Shown: positions 41,524 to 49,529 of the stretch, piece after piece
Numbering within the stretch: the stretch's first letter is position 1
How the letters are laid out: each line of letters begins with the position of its first letter
DNA from: Bacillota bacterium
GTDB lineage: Bacteria > Bacillota > Clostridia > Christensenellales > Christensenellaceae
Length of the DNA: 64,000 bases
Reading direction: 5' to 3'
Assembly (NCBI GenBank): GCA_023393165.1
Contig: JAEWMJ010000018.1
Span: 62,001-126,000, forward strand
Translations under genes and position numbers: made by a program
The notes under the pieces: model-generated
Databases searched by the model: none
Told to the model about the DNA's origin: nothing
Seen by the model: the letters and a program-made list of their open reading frames with translations, nothing else

Positions 41524-42343
41524 ATTTCTCCTTTTATTTGAAAGTAATGGGAAAAAATATACTGCAGGAGACAATATTCTTTCAATAGACGGATTTTCTG
41601 CAAGCGATTATGATATAAAAATATCAAATCATGCGCTTTATGATGGGGGGAGTGTATTAGGCGCAAGGATCTCGCCACGTTCCCTGCAGATACAGATTGA
41701 AGAAAAGTGGGCCAATAAGAATAACTATCTGAGCTTCTTCAATCCTAAAAATGACGGCGTGTTATATGTAACGGTTGGCGTGGTACAAAGGCTCATTAAT
41801 TACCGGGTGGAGAAATTTAAAGTAACACAAAAAAATATCAGCTATCCTCCGGTATTGACTATTGACTTGATATGTCCGGATCCATATTTTTATGATGTAG
41901 AGGATTATGGTAAAAACATTGCCGGAAAACAGGCGCTTTTTGCGTTTCCCTTCATTTGGTTAAGTACGAAAGATATTGTCACAGATTACAAGGTATTTAC
42001 CGACGAAACACTGATTGTAAACAAAGGGGATGTGCAAACCGGGCTGGTGATCAACTTTACCTGCACAAGCGCCGTAACAAATCCAAGAATCGAGCTGGTG
42101 AACACCGGAGAGTATATGCGGATATTGCGGACGATGATAGCAGGCGATACCGTACAGTTTGAAACAAACACCGCACGAAAAAATATATTTGTAAACGGGC
42201 AAAAGTATACAAACTTTGATCCGGCCAGCACATTTTTCAACCTGAAGGAGGGGGAAAATATACTCAAATACGGATCGGACAGCGGTTACGAATCGCTGGA
42301 TGTATACGTTTATTACCGCGCGAAGTACTTGGGGGTGATCTGA
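41516..42343 (+). CDS. Distal tail protein, Dit-like (275 aa)
   Basis: It starts at TTG 41516, overlapping the tape measure stop by 8 bases; the tape measure C-terminal codons include GAGAGGCGG as its ribosome binding site. The N-terminal part (LSIDGFSASDYDIKISNHALYDGGSVLGARISPRSLQIQIEEKW..FFNPKNDGVLYVTVGVVQRLINYRVEKF) is the Sipho_tail/Dit hub domain, and DLICPDPYFYD is the conserved end of its first half. The C-terminal part is a galectin-like beta domain. Dit forms the hexameric hub between tube and tip. Length is normal. Confidence 0.85.
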   Translation: MDKFLLLFESNGKKYTAGDNILSIDGFSASDYDIKISNHALYDGGSVLGARISPRSLQIQIEEKWANKNNYLSFFNPKNDGVLYVTVGVVQRLINYRVEKFKVTQKNISYPPVLTIDLICPDPYFYDVEDYGKNIAGKQALFAFPFIWLSTKDIVTDYKVFTDETLIVNKGDVQTGLVINFTCTSAVTNPRIELVNTGEYMRILRTMIAGDTVQFETNTARKNIFVNGQKYTNFDPASTFFNLKEGENILKYGSDSGYESLDVYVYYRAKYLGVI

Positions 42344-43444
42344 TTGCCTGATATGATCATAATGGATGGTAATTTTTATCCTATGCTGCCCGTTGTGGAC
42401 GCATATTCTTCACTGCAATGGACCAGGAGGTATTATGAATGCGGAGAATTTGAATTGCATGCGCCGGTGGAATTTTGCGATCTGCTGAAAAACGGACAGT
42501 ATGTTTACCGGAACGACGCCATTGAGACCGGATTGATTGAGGAATTTGGCTACAGCCTTAAAGATGGGGGCGAAGAGAACGTTTTTGTAAAGGGGCGCTT
42601 TTTAAATACCCTTCTTGACAGCCGGGTTATTGAAAATACAAAAAATGTAAGCGGAAACGCGGAAACTGTGATGCGGCAGCTGGTAGATTGTTATGCAATT
42701 CATCCGCAGGATACTTCCCGGGTGATTGAAAAGCTGGTTCTGGGTAATTTGAATGGCGTCGGAGCTTCCATCAGCGGCCAGGTTCTTGGGGACAGCCTGA
42801 AGGAGTATTTTGATTCCATATGCCTGGAACAGGATATTTCCTACCGGATTGGCTACGATCCGGTACTGGACAAGTTGTTTTTTAGCGTATGGCAGGGCCT
42901 TGACCGCAGCGACGGACAGACGGAAAACAATCTTGCTGTTTTCAGCCGCGATTTTGAGAATATTTGTTCCGAAAGCTATGTGCATAATATTGAAAAGAGT
43001 AAGAACTTTGCTTATGTCGCAGGCGGTGAGGACGATAACCCGGTGATGGTAACGGTGAGTACTCAGAACCCAGGAGAAGCGCGTAGGGAAGCGTATATTA
43101 ACGCAGGCAGTATCAAGCAAAAGGATGACAACGGGAACCCGATCAGTGATACGCAGTATCGGGCGCTTTTAAGGCAATATGGTCTTGAAAAGCTGTCTGA
43201 AATGCAAATAGCGGAAAATGTGGATACCGTAATCCATCCATACGGGAATCTGGAATATAAAAAGGATTTTGATCTTGGCGATTTATGTATTGTGCAGAAT
43301 GCAAGGATCGGCTACCAGACAAAGCAACGGATTACCGAGGTCAGGGAAATATTTGAGAACGGATGCACGCAAATTGAAGCGGTGTTCGGGACTGAGAAAA
43401 TGACCATAAAAAAATATATTGACAGGAGGCTTAAAAATGGCTGA
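42344..43444 (+). CDS. Tail hub protein, siphovirus Gp37-like (366 aa)
   Basis: It starts at TTG 42344, directly after the Dit stop, with GGGGGTGATC before it. SSLQWTRRYYECGEFELHAP, KGRFLNTLLDSRVI, YDPVLDKLFFSVWQGLDRS and KSKNFAYVAGGEDD are the hallmarks of the ReqiPepy6 Gp37-like family, a gp27-like baseplate hub seen in Gram-positive siphophages and gene-transfer-like particles. It carries no peptidoglycan hydrolase extension. It overlaps the fibre gene start by 8 bases. Confidence 0.82.
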   Translation: MPDMIIMDGNFYPMLPVVDAYSSLQWTRRYYECGEFELHAPVEFCDLLKNGQYVYRNDAIETGLIEEFGYSLKDGGEENVFVKGRFLNTLLDSRVIENTKNVSGNAETVMRQLVDCYAIHPQDTSRVIEKLVLGNLNGVGASISGQVLGDSLKEYFDSICLEQDISYRIGYDPVLDKLFFSVWQGLDRSDGQTENNLAVFSRDFENICSESYVHNIEKSKNFAYVAGGEDDNPVMVTVSTQNPGEARREAYINAGSIKQKDDNGNPISDTQYRALLRQYGLEKLSEMQIAENVDTVIHPYGNLEYKKDFDLGDLCIVQNARIGYQTKQRITEVREIFENGCTQIEAVFGTEKMTIKKYIDRRLKNG

Positions 43445-45131
43445 TATACCGATGAATGAAAGGAATATTGTGTATTTTCCCATGCAATCCGTGCAGATCG
43501 ATACGGATGAACAGGGGAATCCTATTTATGACAATGCTGCTGATGCGGAGATTCTGCAGAAATTACGGCAGAGGGAGATCAAGGACGGCGTATATCCGGA
43601 TGACAGCACCTACCTGCAGGTGATGAGTAATAATGACATGACGGTGACAGTGAAGGCCGGGTATGCCCATATCCAGGGCGTACAAGTATGGATAAAAGAG
43701 GATGTAATACTGGTCGTTGAAGACGCCAACGTGCTTGTGGATCGGATCGACAGGGTGGTGTTACGGCTCTCACTGGTCGACCGCGAAGTAACGTTGGCTA
43801 TAAAGAAGGGTGATACGTCCCTTACGCGAATAGCCGGGCAGACGTGGGAACTGGGGCTTGCGGATCTCGCTGCTGCAAAAAATAACGCTGTGATCACACA
43901 GTCCGAGATTACCGATCTGCGATTAAATCCTTCATTATGCGGGATTGTATCCGGATTGATGCAGGTGGACACCAAAACGATATTTAATCAATACATGGAC
44001 TGGTGGGAACGGCAGCAGGATACTATTGGGTATTTGACTGTAGATGATTATTCCAGTTTATTAACCACAAATAAAAAAGTATTAGGGGCTATAAATGAGC
44101 TTTCAGATGAAAAGATCAACTATGTGGATATTGCTAATGTACTAAATAGCACGGCTACAAATAAACCCTTATCTGCTGCAATGGGTAAAGCCTTGCAGGA
44201 TAGCAAGATCAATTATTCAGATATCGCTAATGTGCTGAATAGTACGGCTGCAAATAAACCCTTATCTGCTGCAATGGGTAAAGCCTTGCAGGATAACAAG
44301 ATCAATTACACCGATGTTATAAATGATTTTTCTCATACTGATACAAATAAGCCTATATCAGCTGCGCAAGGCAAATGGTTGTATGATAATACTTTAAAGA
44401 GAGCAGGGAGTCAAACATTAGGGGGGGATTTGGCGATTGGTGGATGGTTAAATGCTGAACAAAGCAGATTAAAATCCACCTATATTGGTACACTTGACAA
44501 TCAAGCCTTTATTGCTATGAATGGCATAAGGACGCTGGGACTTTCTGCTGATTGCGTGGAAATATTAAATGTAGCAAGAAATGGTTATTCAATGTTAAAA
44601 TGCATTGAGACCAATTATGGCAGCGGCTTGGGGATTTATAATTCTGGAGGCATATTGGTTTTACAGGGCGGATTACCAAATATATATGCAATGTCGGATG
44701 GAGGATTTGTAGTTACCAATAGCGCAAATAATGCTTATCGTCCTATCTTGGCTTCCGCATTTAATGTTGGATCTTCATACCGGTTCAAGGATAATATAAA
44801 TCCATTTACTGATGCTGCATCAGAAAAATTACTCAATATAGAGCTTAAAACATTTACATATAAAAAAGACTATAATGATGACGGCGAAAAAATACACATG
44901 GGCGTTATAGCGGAGCAAATAGCAGATCTGTTTCCGGACGCCATATCATTAGATGAAAACGGGGAAGCAAATGCTGTTGATTATAGCAAATTAGTTATAC
45001 CATGTATTGGAATGATTCAGCAGTTGAACAAACGGATTGCAGAATATAAGAAAAATTCCGAAAAGTTTGATAAAATTGCCGATTTATTTGTTGAAAAAGG
45101 ATTGTTGACTCAGACCGAGATAGAATTATAA
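43437..45131 (+). CDS. Tail fibre / receptor-binding protein with S74-type chaperone end (564 aa)
   Basis: ATG at 43437 after CAGGAGG. Residues about 1-200 are a conserved anchoring part. Residues about 210-310 hold a duplicated unit, KINYxDIANVLNSTATNKPLSAAMGKALQD, then a third partial copy, each about 29 residues. The next 200 residues are beta-rich and variable. The end (YRFKDNINPF..KTFTYKKDYNDDGEKIHMGVIAEQIADLFPDA..VDYSKLVIPCIGMIQQLNKRIAEYKK) is a peptidase S74/ICA domain that folds the trimer and usually cleaves itself off. Base composition drops to AT-rich from about 44030, marking the exchangeable receptor-binding module. It is the last tail gene. Confidence 0.87.
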   Translation: MADIPMNERNIVYFPMQSVQIDTDEQGNPIYDNAADAEILQKLRQREIKDGVYPDDSTYLQVMSNNDMTVTVKAGYAHIQGVQVWIKEDVILVVEDANVLVDRIDRVVLRLSLVDREVTLAIKKGDTSLTRIAGQTWELGLADLAAAKNNAVITQSEITDLRLNPSLCGIVSGLMQVDTKTIFNQYMDWWERQQDTIGYLTVDDYSSLLTTNKKVLGAINELSDEKINYVDIANVLNSTATNKPLSAAMGKALQDSKINYSDIANVLNSTAANKPLSAAMGKALQDNKINYTDVINDFSHTDTNKPISAAQGKWLYDNTLKRAGSQTLGGDLAIGGWLNAEQSRLKSTYIGTLDNQAFIAMNGIRTLGLSADCVEILNVARNGYSMLKCIETNYGSGLGIYNSGGILVLQGGLPNIYAMSDGGFVVTNSANNAYRPILASAFNVGSSYRFKDNINPFTDAASEKLLNIELKTFTYKKDYNDDGEKIHMGVIAEQIADLFPDAISLDENGEANAVDYSKLVIPCIGMIQQLNKRIAEYKKNSEKFDKIADLFVEKGLLTQTEIEL

Positions 45132-45145
45132 TAATAATCAAACCA

Positions 45146-45175
45146 AAGGGGCCTAAAAGGTCCCTTCTATTTATT
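45146..45175 (+). terminator. Terminator after the fibre gene
   Basis: AAGGGGCC (45146-45153) and GGTCCCTT (45159-45166) with one G-U pair, followed by CTATTTATTT. Confidence 0.65.
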
Positions 45176-45378
45176 TCCATGATTAATTTAAAATGTAGCC
45201 TAAAAATATATTATTTTAAAATATGAAAATGTTTATGGAAACCAGTATCGTGATTGGAGGTTCATGGAAGAACCGCCCGAAATCATAGACAAACGCCGTA
45301 TGATATAGTATGATTAAGTTGATAGATGTTAACAATTCATGCGACTCAAATTGTGTAATACATTGAGAAGGTGATGTT

Positions 45379-45675
45379 ATGAAATTCCTCCTTGCATCGT
45401 TCAGCTATATCAAGTTCCTAGTCACAGTACTAGTGGCTTCGGCTGTGCTTTTTATTATTGCAGCATTTAAAGCATTTCGTGATCAGATACAGAATATATT
45501 GAATTATATTTCATCCATTAAATATAACAGAAGTTCGCCTGCGCATATTGCCAGCCATAAAAGCTTAGTTATAAAAGACCTGTTTGGCAGGTTGAAAAAT
45601 TTATCGGAAACATATGCAGATCTGGATAATCAGGAATCGGTTTCTATTATGAAAACAGCGGTCGATTTATGTTGA
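45379..45675 (+). CDS. Small single-span membrane protein (98 aa), unknown
   Basis: GAAGGTG lies 6 bases before the ATG. One hydrophobic helix near the N-terminus (FLVTVLVASAVLFIIAAFKAF) is followed by a soluble basic part (NILNYISSIKYNRSSPAHIASHKSLVIKDLFGRLKN). It sits after the tail cluster where phages often carry holins, but it has only one helix and no lysin beside it, so a holin role is not supported. It is separated from the fibre gene by a terminator and 250 bases. Confidence 0.55.
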   Translation: MKFLLASFSYIKFLVTVLVASAVLFIIAAFKAFRDQIQNILNYISSIKYNRSSPAHIASHKSLVIKDLFGRLKNLSETYADLDNQESVSIMKTAVDLC

Positions 45676-45766
45676 AATTTAAATTGGAAATAGAATGCTC
45701 AATAAAGGATGATATAAAAGTTAAGCGTAATCAATGATTAAATTTATAATAAAGGAGACAGGAGAG

Positions 45767-46822
45767 ATGAAAGACTACAGCGGGGCTTTATCGTTCATAG
45801 ACATTGAGACCCCCAACCATAACAACGACAGGATATGTTCCATAGCGATTATTGCGACCAAAAACGAACATATCATATCTGAAGAATACTACCTTGTGAA
45901 TCCTGAAAGCAAGCTGGACGAAAAGAAGACCAATTTGACCCCGCCAATGCTTCAGGTCAGGCCTAAGTTTCCCGAAGTATGGGAGTCCATGAAACATTAC
46001 TTTACAAACGGAAGCGTTGCGTCATTTAACGCAAATGCAGACCTTATGATTCTTTTTAGAACGCTCAGCCATTACAAAATCAATATACCGGATATTTATT
46101 ATATTGGTATTATGGAATTGGCTAAAACGCTGTATCACCATTCCCGGACATTTTCTGACCTGTGCCTGGAAAATGGAATTAGATTGGATGAACATAACGG
46201 ATCTTTTGAAAATGCGCTGGCTTGCAGCCGGTTGTTTTTTAAGCTGCAAAAAAAGTTTAAGTTTAAGCCGGAAGATCTAATAAAACGATATATTCCTTCC
46301 GAGAATTCTCAGCCGAAAGGAGGGGAAAGCCTGCTGGTACGCGCTGTGAACGAACTCAGCGGCATTGTCCAGGGAATCAGTTGTGATAATAAGATTACGG
46401 ATAATGAGATTGTAGCGTTTGAAAATTGGATCAACGATTATAAAGCATGTATCCACGAGAAGTACCTGGAAGACATGACGAATATCGTCCAAAGATTTAT
46501 AGCCGATAAAAAGGTTGCCTCGCAAGAAATTGTAAAGTTAGCCTCTATTATAAACCGGTTTCAATTGAAACGTTCTTCTGGGAAGGACCCGACAGGCGCC
46601 ATGCAGACATTAACGGGAATTATTCACGGCTTGACCGCAGATACCGAGATTAATGAAGAAGAAATTTTGGCGCTGAAAAAATGGATCAAACAGCACAGAT
46701 ACCTGTCGGGCAATTATACCTTTACAAAAATTCAAGATAAACTGGGCGATATAATGGAGGATGGCAAAATAACACAAAAGGATAAAGACGAATTATACAA
46801 AACTCTGAGCAGTATTATATAA
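45767..46822 (+). CDS. DEDDh exonuclease-like protein with tandem helical repeats (351 aa)
   Basis: ATG at 45767 right after AGGAGACAGGAGAG; the extension to 45734 precedes that site. The N-terminal 180 residues are an RNase T/DnaQ-type fold: D12-x-E14 (FIDIET), the ExoII Asp in FNANADLMIL, and ExoIII with His in DEHNGSFENALA, where the usual final Asp is replaced by Glu. Two TerB-like helical units follow: LSGIVQGISCDNKITDNEIVAFENWINDY and LTGIIHGLTADTEINEEEILALKKWIKQ, each followed by a degenerate DKK/DGK half. The pairing of a DnaQ-like nuclease with such repeats is known in a few uncharacterised proteins. It is monocistronic. Activity is uncertain given the Asp-to-Glu change. Confidence 0.75.
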   Translation: MKDYSGALSFIDIETPNHNNDRICSIAIIATKNEHIISEEYYLVNPESKLDEKKTNLTPPMLQVRPKFPEVWESMKHYFTNGSVASFNANADLMILFRTLSHYKINIPDIYYIGIMELAKTLYHHSRTFSDLCLENGIRLDEHNGSFENALACSRLFFKLQKKFKFKPEDLIKRYIPSENSQPKGGESLLVRAVNELSGIVQGISCDNKITDNEIVAFENWINDYKACIHEKYLEDMTNIVQRFIADKKVASQEIVKLASIINRFQLKRSSGKDPTGAMQTLTGIIHGLTADTEINEEEILALKKWIKQHRYLSGNYTFTKIQDKLGDIMEDGKITQKDKDELYKTLSSII

Positions 46823-47026
46823 TAGAAAAACCACATTGGTTTTTATCCCACAGCAAGCGGAATTGATGCTTTCAGAGGCGAACTCAAGGAATATAAGTTT
46901 TTCAAGGGTGCAATACAGTTTCCGCATTCGCAGCCTCTGTCCACGGACTTGATAGGCAGAATTGTAGGCTACAGAATTCATGAAAACTAAAAAATAAAAT
47001 AACCGCCGGTAAAGAGCGGTTTAAAA

Positions 47027-47914
47027 CTATGATATAACAATGTTTCTTCCGTGGTGTTTGGCCTGGTACAGACGTTTGTCCACAGCGTCCAGGATATTGT
47101 CAACAGTTGGCGTCTGTTTAAAGTCATCCATCGTATAAACTCCAAAACTGCATGTCAGACGAATGGCCCGCCCGTTATAAGTGAAGGTATGGTTCATGAC
47201 CGCAAGTCTGATTCTTTCAGCGATCTCAATCGCTTTTTCCTTCCCTGCGCCGCTTAAGAATATAATAAATTCTTCGCCTCCGTACCTGGCTATCCAGTCC
47301 GATTCTTTTCTTATATTTTTAGATAGTATTTTAGCGAATTCGCAAAGAATATAGTCTCCGGCAGCGTGACCGAATGCATCGTTTATATTCTTATAATAGT
47401 CCAGATCCGAAAATACAACGGAGAGGGGAGACATCTGCTGTACGCTTGTCAATATTTCCACCGGAAGCTTTTCTTCAATAAAACGTCTGTTATAAAGCCC
47501 GGTCAATTCATCGGTAATGATCTTTTGCCGCAGGCTGTTTAATTCACTTATCAGCCCTGACTGGTCGTTAAGATTAACATTATTTAAAAATACATTGTTT
47601 GTCACGTCCACCAGTAATTCACAGAGGAGTTCTTGTTCCATTAGTTTTACAGGAAATGATAAAATAATCAAAACCAATTCCTGCCAATGCAACAGATTAA
47701 TAACAGGCTTTTTTGATTCGACGCTCAGTTCATAAAAACGCTTTGTTTGTGTGATGTCAAAATCGGGAAACGGAATCTCAAGATCGGTAAAAAATTCGTC
47801 ATTTAATACAACATTTGTATAAGGATTTATTATTCTTACAGCGTCAAAACTGTGTTGCTGCAATTGACTGATTACTGCGCCGAACGCATTCATTTTTTCC
47901 TTATTTCCGTCCAT
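47027..47914 (-). CDS. Diguanylate cyclase (GGDEF) with soluble sensor part (295 aa)
   Basis: The C-terminal 170 residues are a GGDEF domain with TDELTGLYNRRF, FSDLDYYKNINDAFGHAAGD and active site GGEEF. The I-site position reads KESD instead of RxxD, so product inhibition is probably lost. The N-terminal 125 residues are soluble, PAS-like (AVRIINPYTNVVLNDEFF), without membrane helices. It makes cyclic di-GMP. It is transcribed divergently from an HD-GYP gene 250 bases away, which would degrade the same messenger. Confidence 0.9.
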   Translation of the reverse strand: MDGNKEKMNAFGAVISQLQQHSFDAVRIINPYTNVVLNDEFFTDLEIPFPDFDITQTKRFYELSVESKKPVINLLHWQELVLIILSFPVKLMEQELLCELLVDVTNNVFLNNVNLNDQSGLISELNSLRQKIITDELTGLYNRRFIEEKLPVEILTSVQQMSPLSVVFSDLDYYKNINDAFGHAAGDYILCEFAKILSKNIRKESDWIARYGGEEFIIFLSGAGKEKAIEIAERIRLAVMNHTFTYNGRAIRLTCSFGVYTMDDFKQTPTVDNILDAVDKRLYQAKHHGRNIVIS

Positions 47915-48073
47915 CCTGAAATATTAATAGATAATATAGCATACAGAAGCAGAGTTGTCCATAAAAATGGTATAAATATGTATATACAGCATATAATCTT
48001 GTAAAAAGTAAAAATTAAAAACAATTTATTCATAAATGTGAAAATTTTTTAATTCCCGGAGCGGTTGCTGCTA

Positions 48074-48082
48074 TGATATAAT
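48074..48082 (+). promoter_or_regulatory. Extended -10 promoter for the HD-GYP gene
   Basis: TGATATAAT (48074-48082) matches the extended -10 form TGnTATAAT; the -35 region is poor. Confidence 0.45.
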
Positions 48083-48160
48083 TAATCCCGCTGCTCGGGA
48101 CATGAAATTACTTTATAATTATAAGAATATCTTAATTTTGCCTGGCTGTTTGAGGATAAT

Positions 48161-49162
48161 ATGGTCAACGATATGCAAACTCTATTGAATTTAACAGAAA
48201 ACCTATCCGTTATACCGGAATTAAAGGCTGTTTTAAATGCACTGCCGTTTTATGTTCTACTGGTTGATGAAGACCATAAAATACTTTTTGCAAATAACGC
48301 CGTTACTTCCCGATTTGGCCTGGATACGGATAAAATTTTGGGCGGTTTTTGTCCGAAAGTTATACATGGCAGGGATGGAAAAATACCCGAGTGTCCTCTT
48401 GAAGAGAGCGTTCTTTCAGGTCATGCCGTTGAAAGGGAAGTATACGACAACTTGCACCATTTATGGCTTGCTTCTGCAATATATCCCGCCAATCTTGTAT
48501 CTGACGAAGGTAAAAGGGTCTTTTTTCATATGGTGCACGATATTACAACAAGGAAGAATGCGGAACTGGAATTAAAACAAAGCCTGCAAAAATTACAGAA
48601 TATTACGGAATCAAGTATTCGCGCAATCACGCTGATCGTTGAACAGAGGGACCCATTTACTGCTGGTCATCAAACGGAGGTTGGAAAAATCGCTTATGCG
48701 ATTGCAAAAGAAATGGGATATGACGAAAAGTACTCGCATGGGATAGAAGTTGCCGGCTTGCTGCATGATATCGGCAAAATAGCGATTCCGATAGAAATAT
48801 TAAGCAAGCCGGGAAAATTAAATGCAAACGAGTATGCGATAATAAAATCCCATCCGGCAGCAGGCTATAATATCTTAAAAGGCATCGATTTCGACTGGCC
48901 GATTGCAAAAATAGTTCTCCAACACCATGAAAGGATGAATGGCGGCGGGTACCCTAACAAACTTACAGCAGAGAAAATAATAAAGGAAACCCGCATCATC
49001 AGCGTCGCTGATGTTTATGAAGCCATGACGGCGCACAGGCCTTACCGCCCCGCATTAAGCGTTAAAACTGCTCTTGATGAATTAGAAAAAAACAAGGATA
49101 CACTGTTTGATAAAGATGTTGTAGACGCATGCGTAAAGCTGGTAAGAGAAAAAAGGATCTGA
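48161..49162 (+). CDS. PAS-HD-GYP cyclic di-GMP phosphodiesterase (333 aa)
   Basis: Residues about 15-135 form a PAS domain (VLLVDEDHKILFANNAVTSRFGLD ... MVHDITTRK) that contains two cysteines (CPKV, CPLE). The HD-GYP domain follows with HQTEVGKIA, the metal-binding HD in LLHDIGKIAIP near residue 201, KSHPAAGYNIL, and the full HHERMNGGGYP signature. All metal ligands are present, so it should hydrolyse cyclic di-GMP. It is cytosolic. It pairs functionally with the divergent GGDEF gene. A perfect 24-bp inverted repeat follows its stop. Confidence 0.93.
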   Translation: MVNDMQTLLNLTENLSVIPELKAVLNALPFYVLLVDEDHKILFANNAVTSRFGLDTDKILGGFCPKVIHGRDGKIPECPLEESVLSGHAVEREVYDNLHHLWLASAIYPANLVSDEGKRVFFHMVHDITTRKNAELELKQSLQKLQNITESSIRAITLIVEQRDPFTAGHQTEVGKIAYAIAKEMGYDEKYSHGIEVAGLLHDIGKIAIPIEILSKPGKLNANEYAIIKSHPAAGYNILKGIDFDWPIAKIVLQHHERMNGGGYPNKLTAEKIIKETRIISVADVYEAMTAHRPYRPALSVKTALDELEKNKDTLFDKDVVDACVKLVREKRI

Positions 49163-49170
49163 TAGAATAA

Positions 49171-49221
49171 AGCAGTAAAAAAACAGCTGTACTTAAAAAG
49201 TACAGCTGTTTTTTTACTGCT
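49171..49221 (+). terminator. Terminator: perfect 24-bp inverted repeat after the HD-GYP gene
   Basis: Arms at 49171-49194 and 49198-49221 are perfectly complementary with an AAA loop, containing A7/T7 tracts and the core CAGCTGTACTT/AAGTACAGCTG. It acts in both directions. Confidence 0.85.
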
Positions 49222-49458
49222 TCACGCATCTTCACGAAATCCTTGAACTCCATTGGGCAAGCGTACAGGACACAGCGGTACAAAACCGTACCAAACATGG
49301 CTTTTCTGGAATGCAAAATCTATTCTGGATTGTTTGATGACATGCTGATTACAGTCAAAATTACAGTCGTAGGCTGAGTACCGTTTTTTACATTTAACCG
49401 TAAGCCCAGTCTTACTGTTATATAGGTTAAATATGCAAATGAACAATATAAAATTGTA
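49222..49458. other. Intergenic region with possible gene relic
   Basis: Two overlapping minus-strand frames here have protein-like composition: CKKRYSAYDCNFDCNQ..VPLCPVRLPNGVQGFRED, and MFGTVLYRCVLYACPMEFKDFVKMREAV. Neither has a ribosome binding site and they overlap each other, so this is at best a degraded gene. Nothing else is seen before the 17-bp box. Confidence 0.4.
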
Positions 49459-49495
49459 AAGTTGACGATAACTGCGCTCGCTTGCATGGTAAAAT
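49459..49495 (+). promoter_or_regulatory. Shared 17-bp box (copy 3) upstream of the toxin-like module
   Basis: AAAGTTGACGATAACTG at about 49458-49474 and TAAAAT at 49490-49495, again 22 bases after TTGACG. It lies about 35 bases before the start of the toxin-like gene, whose ribosome binding site is AAAAGGATG. Confidence 0.7.
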
Positions 49496-49529
49496 GATTC
49501 CAAAATTTAGAAAAGGATGATATAATTTA

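Noticed and set aside
43437..45131. CRISPR-like or direct-repeat array in the fibre gene
   Set aside because: The repeats are two to three in-frame coding units with no spacers; no CRISPR array was seen anywhere in the window.
45379..45675. Holin for release of the tail particles
   Set aside because: Only one membrane helix, no lysin gene beside it, and separated from the tail genes by a terminator.
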